64,000 nucleotides of DNA, from positions 311,501 to 375,500 of the forward strand of contig JAPTMU010000089.1 of assembly GCA_028583405.1 (NCBI GenBank), written 5' to 3'. The stretch comes from Pogonophryne albipinna (taxonomy: Eukaryota; Chordata; Actinopteri; Perciformes; Artedidraconidae). Every line of letters begins with the position of its first letter. The stretch's first letter is position 1. This document shows, piece by piece, positions 42,779-53,228 of this stretch. A program made the translations under genes and the position numbers. Under the pieces are notes generated by a model, which had not been told where the DNA came from, made no database searches, and saw only the letters and a program-made list of their open reading frames with translations.

Positions 42779-43060
42779 TAGATGAGAGTAACAAATGCGT
42801 CACTTCCGGGCAAAAATAACGGCTCCGCCCACTTTTGGGGGAAAACAACGCTGTCAGTTGAACGGCGGTCAATACAAATTCTGAAGTTTTTGCCAATCCG
42901 ATCAGAAATTTAAGAAAACCGGAGATTTTTGGATCTTCAAAGAGCCCGATTACAATGGCCAGACAGGCAAACTATTACATTAAATCATTGGAAAACGACG
43001 ATCGGGCTGGTTAAATTAAAAGCTGGTTAAATTAAAAGAATTAAAAGCAGCAGGCGGGGC
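42779..43060 (+). repeat. Left inverted terminal repeat of the ISL2EU-like element
   Basis: About 280 bp, inverted copy of 48200-48465. It contains the first 18 codons of the nuclease gene (ATG at 42955: MARQANYYIKSLENDDRAG), ending in a stop. A duplicated 'ctggttaaattaaaag' sits near its inner edge. Confidence 0.85.
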
Positions 43061-43112
43061 TGTCATTTCGCCAGCTGTTACTCTCACGAGCGAGGCGGAA
43101 AATAATTGTTTT

Positions 43113-43320
43113 ATGATGCCAAAAAGCTGCTGTGTCGTGTATTGCACCTCAAACATTAAAAAAAACCCGGAGTTACGTTTTTCTGTACTTCCTCTAAGAA
43201 AAAGGGACAGTAAAAGAAGAGCTCTGTGGCTTCAGGCTATTCACAGAGAGGACGAAAATCACAATCAATGGGACCCGGCCAGTCAATACGTGTACGTCTG
43301 TGGTAAACACTTCATCACAG
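43113..43320 (+). CDS. Transposase exon 1: THAP zinc finger
   Basis: ATG 43113 (a second ATG follows at once) to donor GTAAAT. The exon encodes a C2CH THAP domain: C7-x3-C11, then Cys63-x2-His66 in YVCGKHFITG, with basic LRKRDSKRRALW between. THAP fingers bind transposon ends in P-type and some Harbinger elements. It ends after one base of a codon, matching exon 2. The gene starts just inside the left inverted repeat, which probably holds its promoter. Confidence 0.8.
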
Positions 43321-43549
43321 GTAAATGATGATGCTAACGAGGCTAATATCAATCGTTGAAGTAAATAGATGTAATGTTAAAAGTTTAAGAAGTGGAAGTA
43401 GATGCTGCATTGAAATATAAAAAACGGACAAACCAAGGAAATTAGCCTGCTGCCTTTACACACAGGGTGACATTAGAGAACAGCTCATTTGGCTCAGACT
43501 GAAGCAAACTTATCAATTCATTTAAAAATTGGTGAATATTGAGCGAAAT

Positions 43550-43580
<31 letters not shown>
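43550..43580. repeat. Run of 31 G
   Basis: An uninterrupted G tract in the first intron of the transposase gene. Length may be unreliable because such runs sequence poorly. Confidence 0.8.
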
Positions 43581-43581
<1 letters not shown>

Positions 43582-43711
43582 GGCGGGTTATTATCAAAAC
43601 AGTCATGGTAATTTTTTTATGATCTACATATTTTATAGGCGCAGTGAACTTAACCAAAAAACTGTCAAGTTTGTCTCTGTATTTGACTAACACCTACCTT
43701 CATGGTTTAAG

Positions 43712-44524
43712 GATACCATGTGAATGACGGCGAGCATCCAGATTATGTTCCATCCATATTCCCACAACGACCATCGTCAGAAGGCTCAAAGAGGCTAAAG
43801 CGATACCAAAGGAGAGATGCTGTTTCTCAGCATGAGGTCCTGCCAGCAAAAAGGCAGCGAATAAAGCCACCTACAGAGGCTTCTCCTAATGAAACCCCTG
43901 AAGATTTTGATACAGTTTATCCTGAAGCCCCTTTCACTGAGGATTCACTTCCTCAGCCCTCTGATGATTATGAACTGAGTGACACGCCAGTATTACATAG
44001 GCAGCAGGTTTCCATTGCCATAGAGGTTGCCAATCTCAGGAGAGAAAGAGATGAGGCAAGAAGAGAAAGAGATGAGGCAAGAAGAGAACTCCAGAACTGG
44101 TCTAAGGAGCGTTTGTCTGTTCATGCTATTAAAGGAAACGACAGTGCATGCAGGGCCATGACTGGGCTCAGCTGGTCAGTTTTTGACTGTCTTCCGATAT
44201 TTAGTTCAGTTCATCAAATCAACACCAAAAGGTTTTAGATTGTCTACCCAGGACCAGCTCTTCCTTTGCTTGCTCAAGCTACGCCAAAATCCATCGATTG
44301 CTTTGCTGAGCCAAATACTACACAAACCAGAACCCACCGTCCGCCACATATTCCAACGTTGGCTGAATCTTTTGTATGCGAAAATCACTTTCCTCATTCA
44401 CTGGCCTGACAGGGAGTGCATCACCCAAACCATACCACCAGTGATGAAGGCCAACTTTCCGCGCCTCATCAATTATAGATTGCTTCGAGATCAGAATTGA
44501 ACATCCAAAAGCCCTTAAAGCCAG
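43712..44524 (+). pseudogene. Transposase exon 2: linker, coiled coil, helix-turn-helix, first catalytic Asp
   Basis: Acceptor 'catggtttaag', donor GTAAAG. It joins exon 1 in phase and reads GYHVNDGEHPDYVPSIFPQR, a disordered stretch, then a coiled coil with a duplicated heptad-like RRERDEA. Next comes the HTH_Tnp_4-type region (LRQNPSIALLSQILHKPEPT, VRHIFQRWLNLL). The frame shifts once near 44165-44190 and again near 44455-44475. After the second shift it reads SIIDCFEIRIEHPKALKA, which carries the first Asp of the DDE triad. Confidence 0.75.
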
Positions 44525-44803
44525 GTAAAGGTGCCAATATTTATGGTTTAGCCAGGTAGCTTTGACAGTGTTCGTACACAGGTCTGAATAAGTAATACGA
44601 ATGAGTTTGATAATTTACAGGTCTTGTTTTTTAAATGTATGCTCAGATAGAGGGATGCTCATTGTACCCAGCCGCTGCATGCATCATATCAAATATTAAA
44701 TGTATTATTGAAAACAAATAAAGGTCCATTAAAGGTTTGAAATCTTAAACTTGAAAATGAGTCCTGTTCATCTAACCGTGTTTTTGTTTCTTCTTTTCAA
44801 CAG

Positions 44804-44978
44804 GGCAAAATCATACTCTAATTATAAGAAGTGGACTACAGTCAAATATTTCATAGTGTGTAGTCCTGCAGGAAACATCACCTTCTTGTCCAAAGGTTGG
44901 GGAGGAAGAGCATCAGATGTCAAGATAGTTAGGGAATCTGGCTTTATTTCACCCCTCTACCACCATCCTGGGGACCAG
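44804..44978 (+). CDS. Transposase exon 3: DDE core
   Basis: Acceptor 'ttcttttcaacag', donor GTAATG. It encodes AKSYSNYKKWTTVKYFIVCS, PAGNITFLSKGWGGRASDVK and a Gly-Asp-Gln end. These blocks are diagnostic of DDE superfamily 4 (PIF/Harbinger/ISL2EU) transposases. The exon is open throughout and in phase with exons 2 and 4. Confidence 0.8.
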
Positions 44979-45130
44979 GTAATGTTTCATCTTACATAAA
45001 GTGCACATATTCTACACTAACAGTTCATCACATGCATTTTTTTGGTAATCATGGACAAGTGTTGTTATTTACTGTTTGACTGCAAACATTAAAAGCAAAA
45101 GGCCTACATCTTATGCATTACTTGTTTTAG

Positions 45131-45281
45131 ATCTTGGCTGATCGGGGTTTTACTCTGAAAGATGAGTTTGCCTTACTTGGTGCCAGTCTCGAAACCCCAG
45201 CCTTCACTCTCGGCAGGAAACAACTCCCAGGCAAAGACGTTGAAGAGTCAAGAATGAAATCAAAATTTCGGATTCATATTG
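45131..45281 (+). CDS. Transposase exon 4: second catalytic Asp
   Basis: Begins ILADRGFTLKDEFALLGASL, the ADRGF box holding the second Asp. It ends KSKFRIHIG before donor GTAAGT. Open and in phase. Confidence 0.8.
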
Positions 45282-45511
45282 GTAAGTATACATTCATTAT
45301 CCACAGACTGGTAAACTATTGCACATATCAATATGATGGAAAATAAATTAACTCTTTTACTAAATTAAGTTATATAAAAAACAGCACTAACGGACTGTAG
45401 CAAATTGTATAGCAGTGCAAACAAAGTACTTAACAAACAATTACTGAGAACAATGGTAAAATGTGAAGTTTTATACTTGAAAATATTTTAAAACAACTGA
45501 TGGGTGAACAG

Positions 45512-45707
45512 AACGGGTGATCGGTGTGCTGAAGCGAAGATTCCACATCCTGGATGGGCCGCTCCCTGTTTGCTTCGTAAAGACCCTGCGGGACGAGATG
45601 GAGAACAGGATGTAGCCACCATTGACAAGATAGTACATACCTGTGCCGCCTTGGTCAACATGTCAGGTAGCATTGTGTTCAATAAAAACAGACAGGGGGA
45701 TGTATAG
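45512..45707 (+). pseudogene. Transposase last exon: third catalytic residue, frameshifted
   Basis: After acceptor 'tgggtgaacag' it reads ERVIGVLKRRFHILDGPLPV, in which the first Glu is the third DDE residue. The frame ends in a stop near 45617. A second frame continues IDKIVHTCAALVNMSGSIVF to a stop at 45707, the normal C-terminal block. One frameshift therefore lies at about 45600-45625. Confidence 0.75.
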
Positions 45708-45811
45708 GTCAAATCAGTCCTGCTGTCTTTTCTCTTTGAGTCACTTAGTTTGGGCCATGGCAGCAAAAGAACAACTCTTCAATGACTATCCTTCAGCTTT
45801 TTAAATCTACC

Positions 45812-45862
45812 TTACTGCTCTGCTCTCCTTCCAGGAATGACAGTTGACTCCACGTAATTATT
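45812..45862 (-). CDS. Nuclease gene, last exon
   Basis: Between acceptor 'atttacatttacag' and a TAA stop (45812-45814); encodes NNYVESTVIPGRRAEQ. The call rests on splice signal and phase, not on homology. Confidence 0.5.
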   Translation of the reverse strand, partial: NNYVESTVIPGRRAEQ

Positions 45863-45993
45863 CTGTAAATGTAAATAAACTATGTATTAGGAATTGTCTT
45901 AGCTAGTATTAACCTAACAGCCACCTAACAACAAATGCTCGCAAATGTTAATGAACTATAATTATAAATAATTGTTTAGGTTTTGTGTTTTAC

Positions 45994-46038
45994 CTGAAGC
46001 TCCTGTTCTGTGTCTGACACAGCACTGTCTGTTGACTC
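45994..46038 (-). CDS. Nuclease gene, penultimate 45-bp exon
   Basis: Encodes ESTDSAVSDTEQELQ, with phase-0 borders. The end (TEQELQ) and the donor context repeat those of the exon before it (TELELQ), suggesting a local exon duplication. Confidence 0.55.
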
Positions 46039-46163
46039 CTGAAATTGTTATACATAATTTGTGATTATTTGTATTGTTTCATAATATTTGTGTGCCATGT
46101 ATTACATAGTATAAAGATATAACAGACAGTGTATTTGCAGTCTCTAAGGAAAATGTTTTATAC

Positions 46164-46364
46164 CTGAAGCTCCAGCTCTGTATCTGGGATTGTGGTTCCC
46201 GCCAGCTGTGGGTAGATGTGCCTGGCCCAAAAACGGCTAATGGTGTCCACTGCCTGACACTGAAAATCTTCATCTTGTTGGACACGGAAGATAACGGTTT
46301 GCTTTGGCGTCCAGGTGATGAAGTCTGCATAGGTTGTTTTGCACACAAACATCTGCATCTGCAC
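46164..46364 (-). CDS. Nuclease gene: C-terminal part of the YqaJ domain
   Basis: 201 bp, phase 0 on both sides (acceptor 'ttttttttacag', donor GTATAA). It encodes VQMQMFVCKTTYADFITWTP and FQCQAVDTISRFWARHIYPQ. The first residues are the Q-x-Q segment of YqaJ, one of the active-site strands, followed by the C-terminal helix. Open and well preserved. Confidence 0.8.
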
Positions 46365-46473
46365 CTGTAAAAAAAAGAGGAAGAAAAAGTACAGCATAGA
46401 CTCCAACTACTTACCTGCAATTAACAAAACACAGATAATACAATTCCTTATGAGTTGTTATTTATTGTATTAC

Positions 46474-47379
46474 CTGGGTGTAGTAGCTGTGGTTGGTCCT
46501 CAGCGACAAAAAGTGTCCAGATGTCCTCTCTTGTCTGCTGGCCAGTGATCAGCTGACAAATCACTATTCCACTTCAAGGGGCACTTTACCTCAACCACCC
46601 CCTTTCCACAGCAAACGCAGTGTACATAAGCATCACAGCTTACACCAATGTAGGGCTTCTCTCTGCACACTCGGAAGCCTGCCCGTTGAATACTGATGCT
46701 TGTGTGGGGTTTATATATGTCACTGGAGATGTTAATTAAAGTGGGTGCTGTATATGCAGTTGTAAGGCCCAGTGCATACTTGTATGTCTCAATTGCATCC
46801 TTTTCGTGTTCCCTACCCCAAATGATGCCTGGTGTGTTCAGCGGATTTTTGCGTGACTCTTTCTGCACAATATCCCTCAGCAGTGATTTTGATGGTTTCT
46901 CAAGAGATGTGTGGATAACTCTGTGTGCTGATGTACCTGTCACCCTCCCAACCCTCTGCTGGTGCCAAGATGAACATTCTGCCTGGTCTTTTGTCTCTGC
47001 CTCTATTGCCTGTACCTGATCATCTGAAAATTCTGACAGATGTTGGTACCAAGGCTTTGGTTTGAAAGGGTCTGCAAAAGCCTTGAAAGTGCTCAGACCA
47101 ACAGGCAGTTCTCCTGAGGCAGACAGCATTTCCAAGAACTGTTGTTTATTTTCTTCATTCGCCATTGGAATGACCCTGCAGTTTGTTCCCGTGTCCCTTT
47201 TTTTGGCTTTGTCTCCATAGAAGTCTATATTGATGACCATGTCTGCCTCAACTTTTTTCGTGCAGACTTTATTCCAGGCACAGGCGATGCTGGTTGGTGC
47301 CACACTTGTATATCCAAGGCGAACTGATGCCTCCAACTTAAAAAGCAGGGCTCCGACATGGGAACAACTTTCTCCTAGT
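46474..47379 (-). pseudogene. Nuclease gene: SWIM finger end and YqaJ core, frameshifted
   Basis: 906-bp exon from acceptor 'ttttactctag' to donor GTAATA. It opens with LGESCSHVGALLFKLEA, the C-x-H half of a SWIM zinc finger. It then has SSWHQQRVGRVTGTSAHRVI, the YqaJ entry, GIIWGREHEKDAIETY (metal-binding Glu), and GVSCDAYV plus GVVEVKCPLKW (D...E-x-K catalytic core). The frame is lost between about 46500 and 46570, before RTNHSYYTQ. YqaJ nucleases resemble lambda exonuclease; in the transposon the enzyme is presumed to process DNA ends. Confidence 0.8.
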
Positions 47380-47505
47380 CTAGAGTAAAACATATATTTT
47401 TTAAATAAATACTTTTTCACCAAATAACAAAAGCATTTATTCCCTTCTGAAGGATTACATAGGTGGCATTGTGACTGTACTATTAGTGTTATGCAGTCAG
47501 CTTAC

Positions 47506-47761
47506 CCTGCCATGCAATCACAGTGAGCAGCTGTGACCTCTCCAGTCTTGTTAACAGCAACCCAGGTGTTGTGGGGTTTATCTGTAACTCTCCATGATGG
47601 CTTTACATGGGTCTTGAAGACTGTTGTGTCAGCACAGGGTTTGTGGTGAAGAACCACATCCACCCAGCCACTGGTAAAAAAGGTATGTGCTTCCAGAGAC
47701 CTGAAGTTCTTCATTGAACTTGCTGTGTAAATCCCTAGAGGACAAGTTAGCAGACACACAT
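47506..47761 (-). CDS. Nuclease gene: exon 2 with the first half of the SWIM finger
   Basis: Acceptor 'atcttttagag' (the second AG gives the right phase), donor GTAAGC. It encodes DVCLLTCPLGIYTASSMKNF and SWRVTDKPHNTWVAVNKTGE, ending TAAHCDCMAG. The C-x-C pair is completed by C-S-H in the next exon, giving a SWIM (C-x-C...C-x-H) zinc finger split by an intron. Confidence 0.8.
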
Positions 47762-48099
47762 CTCTAAAAGATTTAAAAAACATTAGTAGTACAACCATGG
47801 GCAATCCAGAAAGTTAATTAATAAAGACTGAATTTTGCTATTGTGATTAACTGTGTATGTTAAAATATTGTCGTACTGTGTTGTGGTATATTTACTGAGA
47901 TTATAAAGATAGGCTATAACATAAAATCGTCAATTATCAACCCTACCTATAACTAGATGCTATCATTAATTAGCTTGGTAAACCCCCTATTTAACACGTT
48001 ATTGTATAACACATATTTATAGTTTACACAGTAACGCAAATTGGACAGACTATTAAAACGGATAAATAATGTGTCTTGATGACGTCCTAAACAAACTAC

Positions 48100-48289
48100 C
48101 TGGAGATTCAATGAGGTAGTTATAGATGTCAGGATATGACACCTCAGGCCATTGAGTCGGATCATTTGTCCACTCGTCCACCGGCAGACTGAATGGACAT
48201 TGATCGCCTACTGCTTTTAATTTAATCATATATCGAGCCCGATCGTCGTTTTCCAATGATTTATGTAATAGTTTCGCCTGTCTGGCCAT
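48100..48289 (-). CDS. Nuclease gene: first coding exon, partly inside the terminal repeat
   Basis: ATG 48289 reads MARQAKLLHKSLENDDRARY, then a Trp-rich stretch (VDEWTNDPTQWPEVSYPDIY) and IYNYLIESP, to donor GTAGTT. The first 18-25 codons lie in the right inverted repeat, and a copy of them is found at the other end of the element. Phase 1 joins exon 2. Confidence 0.75.
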
Positions 48290-48465
48290 TGTAATCGGGC
48301 TCTTTGAAGATCCAAAAATCTCCGGTTTTCTTAATTTTCTGATCGGATTGGCAAAAACTTCAGAATTTGCATTAACCGCCGTTCAACTGACAGCTTTGTT
48401 TTCCCCCAAAAGTGGGCGGAGCCGTAATTTTTGCCCGGAAGTGACGTAGGTGTTACTCTCATCTA
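48200..48465 (-). repeat. Right inverted terminal repeat of the ISL2EU-like element
   Basis: Inverted partner of 42779-43060, roughly 90% alike. It includes 'cccaaaagtgggcggagccg' and 'ttgcccggaagtgacg' near the outer end, and the start of the nuclease gene at the inner end. Confidence 0.85.
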
Positions 48466-48654
48466 TAATGTGATGAATCGATCCCTGTCTAATTCTCCTT
48501 GATAGCGCACATTTCACAGCAAAAAGAGAGAATTCAATCAACTTATTAATCATCTAAAGGTTCATCTTTTAAACCCTTATGTAATTCACAAAAGATAAAT
48601 AGTTATTTGAATCTAAAGCCTTATATTAATAAGCCAAATATTTTATTTATAAAA

Positions 48655-48780
48655 TCAAGTTTATTTATATAGCACTTTTCAGGCAATTCAAAGTGCTTTA
48701 CAAAAAATGAAAGACATTACGAAAATGGCATTTAAAATCAGTCATTAAAAAGAAAAGCTAATAAAATAAATATTAAAGTA
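48655..48780 (-). mobile_element. L2 LINE 3' tail fragment
   Basis: 'aagtttatttatatagcact' and 'gcaattcaaagtgctttaca' on the plus strand are the reverse complement of the L2 tail near 37540-37600. Only the last 125 bp are present. Confidence 0.75.
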
Positions 48781-49723
48781 AAAATGGCTCTAACAAACAC
48801 TGTATGCATCGTTTAAAATAGCTCTTCTTTTACCAGCTGCCATAACTAATGCTTAAACAAATTAAAATCCAATGTGTCCAAGTAAACAGTACCAGTACCT
48901 GTACAAGCTGGGATGATCATTGATTACACATTCATGTATATAACTTTAAAATGGGACATAACACACAATAAGTACTTTTGAGGCAATCATTTTTTAATTC
49001 AGGACTTTTACTTGTAACATAGTATGTTTTCTATTAAGCTACGTTTACTTAAGTTAGATATCTAAGTAGTTATTCTACTTCTACATAAGTTACTCCATAA
49101 CGGTCTCTAAAAAAGTGAAAACTCCTCCAGATGTCCCCAGCAGTTCTGTTTATGGAATAAGAAAGTATAACACTGTAGGTATTTATGGGCCAACTATATA
49201 ATGTCACTTAATGTCAATCAAACTCAATCTTAGCATTGTTTTACGAAAAAGAGAAACACTTCATTTTGTAAATGCGACTAATATAAACAACTGTCAAAAT
49301 CCCATGCTAAGCTAATCAGCTAGCAGCTAGCCTATGGATGTATAAAGAGAGAGAGGCGTTCATTCCTATGAGAGTTGCTCAGTGGCGCATGAAGCCAAAA
49401 ATAGAGAGACTGTAGGTTCAGAAAGTACACAGATGTGAGCCCATGGCGCATGCGCAGTCTGAGTTTATTATAAACCTTAGCCTTTGTGTCGTTGTTCCAC
49501 ATAACTTGCCAGGATTTCATTATGTATTGTGCTTTATTAATTATTATACTTCAGTTTGCTGCTGTAATATAGCTGTTTTTATACCAGTGACATCCTTGGA
49601 GTTGTAGTACCGCCATTTGGCCACTACGCCCATTCATAAAAACCGTCTTCAACTAGCCTCTCAGTTTCTATTTACAAGTTAGCGTTAGCCGGGCTATTTT
49701 TAGCAGACATTACCGGGAAGACT
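48781..49723. other. Intergenic, no gene recognised
   Basis: AT-rich with no credible exon. 49330-49460 has 'gagagagaggcgttcattcc' and 'catggcgcatgcgcagtctg', possibly a promoter-like or repeat fragment. Confidence 0.35.
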
Positions 49724-49830
49724 TGCGGCTCCAGCAGGGTGTCCTTCTCCGGTTCCTCTATGATGTCGTTCATCATCTTGTCGGTAGTTGTCACAATGTA
49801 TTCCACAAAACAGCCATGGTGGGACTTTGT
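49724..49830 (-). CDS. Possible exon or upstream ORF, unassigned
   Basis: The minus strand has an open frame IVTTTDKMMNDIIEEPEKDT followed by LLEPQVFP and a GTAATG donor-like site at 49724. It is acidic and not repeat-like. About 80-95 bp further upstream is 'acttctcccggaagtagt' (ETS-like), which could be a promoter. I do not recognise the protein; it is not the COX5A presequence, which should be basic. Confidence 0.3.
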
Positions 49831-50149
49831 TGTTCTTCTCCTCGGGAACAGGGATGCACTTCTGTCAGCTTATGCATGAGTGAAAAGGTTCAATACTACT
49901 TCCGGGAGAAGTTTTTCAAAATAAAACATGAGAATAACTGACGTAGCAGGGAATTGTAAGAAGGATTATTTCAACCAATCAGAGGTGGAAGAAGTACTCA
50001 GATCTTGTAATTGAGTAAAATTAGAAGTACCAGAGTGTAGGAATACTCTGTTAGAAGTAAAAGTCCTGCATTTGTACTTTGACTCCACTACAAGTATTTA
50101 ATACCTTTAGTTACTTTACAGATTTGGATGAATGATCCATCCATCCATC

Positions 50150-50900
50150 CATCCATCTTCTTCCGCTTATCCGTGGTCGGGTCGCGGGGGTAGCAGTTCC
50201 AGCAGAGAGCCCCAAACTTCCTTTTCCCTGGCGACATCAACCAGCTCTGACTGGGGGATCCCAAGGCGCTCCCAGGCCAGCGAAGAGATATAATCCCTCC
50301 ACCTGGTCCTAGGTCTACCCCTTGGTCTCTTCCCAGCTGGACGTGCCTGGAACACCTCCCTAGGGAGGCGCCCAGGTGGCATCCTTACTAGGTGCCCGAA
50401 CCACCTCAACTGGCTCCTTTCGACGCGAAGGAGGAGCGGCTCAACTCCGAGTCCCTCCCTGATGACCGAACTTCTCACCTTATCCCTAAGGGAGACACCA
50501 GCCACCCTGCGGAGAAAACCCATCTCGGCCGCTTGTATCCGCGATCTCGTTCTTTCGGTCATGACCCATCCTTCATGACCATAGGTGAGGGTAGGAACGA
50601 AAATGGCCCGGTAGACAGAGAGCTTTGCCTTCTGGCTCAGCTCCCTTTTCGTCACAACGGTGCGGTAAAGCGACTGCAGTACCGCTCCCGCTGCTCCGAT
50701 TCTCCGGCCCATCTCACGCTCCATTGTTCCCTCACTCGAGAACAAGACCCCGAGATACTTGAACTCCTTCACTTGGGGTAAGGACTCATTCCCTACTTGG
50801 AGTGGACAGTCCATCGGTTTCCTGCTGAGAACCATGGCCTCAGATTTGGAGGTGCTGATCCTCATCCCAGCCGCTTCACACTCGGTTGCGAATGGATGAT
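50150..50900 (-). mobile_element. Rex3 (RTE-clade) LINE, 5'-truncated
   Basis: On the minus strand the element ends 'ccacggataagcggaagaag' followed by (ATGG)n, the tetranucleotide tail typical of Rex3. It starts within the RT, so only the last 0.75 kb is present. Confidence 0.8.
50167..50890 (-). CDS. Rex3 reverse transcriptase, C-terminal part
   Basis: About 240 open codons from the 5' truncation: ISTSKSEAMVLSRKPMDCPL, EFKYLGVLFSSEGTMEREMG, LTYGHEGWVMTERTRSRIQA, QLRWFGHLVRMPPGRLPREV and WRDYISSLAWERLGIPQSEL. This is the thumb and tail region of the RTE polymerase. The catalytic domain is missing. The intact frame suggests a recent insertion. Confidence 0.85.
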
Positions 50901-51375
50901 GTGAAATATAATCAAGTGTTAAATCAGACTTTAGTTCCACCTGGAATAAATTCACAAGCTACCCTGCAGTATACAAAGTCATTCAAACTAGCTGCACCTT
51001 TACCAGTTTTGAGAACACTTTAATGATCAATCATTAAACACATCATATATAACTTTATTTTGATGATAATACTTTTCTACTGTTACTTGAGGAACATTTT
51101 GAATGCAGGACTTTTACTGTAATAGAGTAGTCCTACACTCTGGTACTTCTACTTTAGTACTTTTACTCAAGAACAAGATCTGAGTACTTCTACTTTTACT
51201 CAAATACAAGACCTGAGTAATTCTACTTTTACTCAAGTACAATATCTGAGTAGGCTACTTCTACTTTTACTCAATATCTGAGTACTTCTCCCTTGACTCA
51301 TTAACTGAGTTATTCTCCTTTTACTCAAGATCTGAGTACTTCTCCTTTTACTCAAGATCGGTGTACTTCACCTCT

Positions 51376-53228
51376 GCTGATAAACAGAGGGAGGGGCTGC
51401 AGACAGGGAAGTGAAAGTGATGAAGCCAGACTCCATTTTACACTTCGACAGAGCACGAGCAACAGGGTGAGTGTTGGTTAAAACCAGGCTCTGCTGGGTT
51501 TTTAATACATTATTGTTACTCTGTTATACTGTAGGCCTATGTTACAAAAAACAATTTTTACAGACTTGATAACAAATCAGCAACGGAGAGTCAAGTGTGA
51601 CTTTTTCAAATGTATTTAACTTTTTCATTTCCTGCCTGGACCGACAATATTTTCACGGACCGGCCTTCAAAGTGTGGGGGGATAAAGGGCTGTGGTGCTG
51701 ATGCTCCGGCACCGTTTTTGCGTGCTCAAATCAACTGCTGTGAACGTCCTTTGTTGAAAGTAGTTTAACTTTGGAGCAGCAACGTGCACCGCTTGTGATG
51801 TGCAAAACACAGAATCACAGAACGGCCGGCTCGGTTCGCTGGCGGCCGGCACCGCCCTTCCTTTTTTACGTTTTTAAACGACATCATTGAAGTTGCGCTG
51901 ACAGGCGACAGAGGTCCACCGTTTCCCCGCAGCGAGGCTCCCCCCGTTTTGCAAAGATAGCAGCAGAAATGTCATTGCTACATGTGCAGGGATATTTAGA
52001 CTTTAAAATGCTGCTTGATCATTAATTTTGGTCTCGGCAAACAATATTATGAAACTATGGGATTCGTTTTGTGTCATTAAGATAAAGCAACACTTTATTA
52101 AACAGACCAGACCTAGGCTGCATACCAACACAATTAGGAACATGCTCACATCTTACTATGTTGGTCTGCAGAGCTGAAGCATTCATACACAATGGATACA
52201 AACTGTGTTGTCTCATTCTATATCCTGTGAGAAAATGATATACATTTAGCATTAAAAACTCAACATACTATTCCTAGCCTGAGGAAGATATGAATAATCA
52301 ACAGATTTGAATGGAATGGAACATTTTCATTTAATAAAGACAAAAAAGTGATTATACAAATTACATTTATTGACATTTAAACCAGAATTTGAAGTCTCAA
52401 AGAATGTTTTAAATAAAAGGACATAAAACAAAAAGGTGGATAATAATAAAATCTATTAAATGTATGTGTAAAGACATTTGGTGAAATTAAATGACACTGA
52501 TCATACTGATATTCTGAACAATCTGTGCTGTTGTATTTGCTGTATAGTGTCTCTACTGTAGGATATTTTTATTATATGTACAGCACTTTGGCTCGACCAA
52601 AAATCGTTTATAAATGTGCTGTATAAATAAAACTTGATTTGATTTGATCAAGCGATAACAGCAACGCCCAGCGTGGATGAAGCTGGCAGGTCTTTCTTCA
52701 TGCCCCCCCTCTGTGCTGTCCCCTCAGAGGAAGTGGGAAAACGGGATAAGACTCTGGACACCACGCTGTCTCAATGATCCACACTGTTAATATGAGAGGA
52801 ACATAATTGTTTTAGGAAATGAAAAATATGAAGTTAACTATCAACAGGTCTCCATATAGAAAACAACTAATTAATTGTGCCATTAATTCAATTTAATTAT
52901 TCAATTATTTTTAAATAGAATTGGAAATGAATAGGAAGAGAGCTCAGATCTGATACTTTAAATGAGTAGCCCATGTGTAGCATTTTGCAATGCTTAGAAG
53001 AGAAGCCAAAGCTCAACATTTGTATATATTTTCACTTGTAGTATTATAATAATTGAAATGCTGGTTCTTCTGGGGGTCTTCTGTCCATGCTCAGCTACCG
53101 CAGTTGTACTGTACAATCGCCGGAGGACTGGGCTGTAACTCTAAAACCAGTAGCCAATGGGGACGCACCCCTGAAAGTCCCGCTCCCCTCGGATGTTTGT
53201 GTCAGAATCGGAGAAAAAAAATGAAGGA
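51376..53228. other. Intergenic; one LINE-type tail
   Basis: 52575-52649 is a LINE-type 3' tail ('cagcactttggctcgaccaa', ending 'ataaaacttgatttgatttg'). 51630-51690 ('ttttcacggaccggcc') looks like a hAT fragment. A 5'-splice-like 'acagggtgagtg' at 51460-51475 follows a purine-rich stretch. I found no coding exon. Confidence 0.4.

Larger units (their letters stand above)
42779..48465. mobile_element. ISL2EU-like (Harbinger superfamily) DNA transposon, near full length
   Basis: A 5,687-bp element with inverted ends beginning TAGATGAGAGTAACA, flanked by TA on both sides (42777-42778 and 48466-48467). A THAP/DDE transposase runs rightward and a SWIM/YqaJ nuclease gene runs leftward, converging near 45.75 kb. 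A transposase paired with a YqaJ nuclease is the signature of the ISL2EU group. Exon borders, splice sites and most codons survive, but both genes carry frameshifts, so this copy is a recently dead member. Confidence 0.85.
49985..51375. repeat. Fish 'gtactt' repeat split by a Rex3 LINE
   Basis: 49985-50135 and 50915-51375 consist of variants of 'gtacttctacttttactcaa' and 'agatctgagtacttct'. The two parts are one dispersed element interrupted by the LINE; GGATGA occurs on both sides of the break. Related sequence is at 30175-30265 and 60663-61560. Confidence 0.6.

Noticed and set aside
49724..49830. Candidate for the missing COX5A presequence exon
   Set aside because: The encoded peptide is acidic and lacks the Arg-rich amphipathic character of a mitochondrial presequence.
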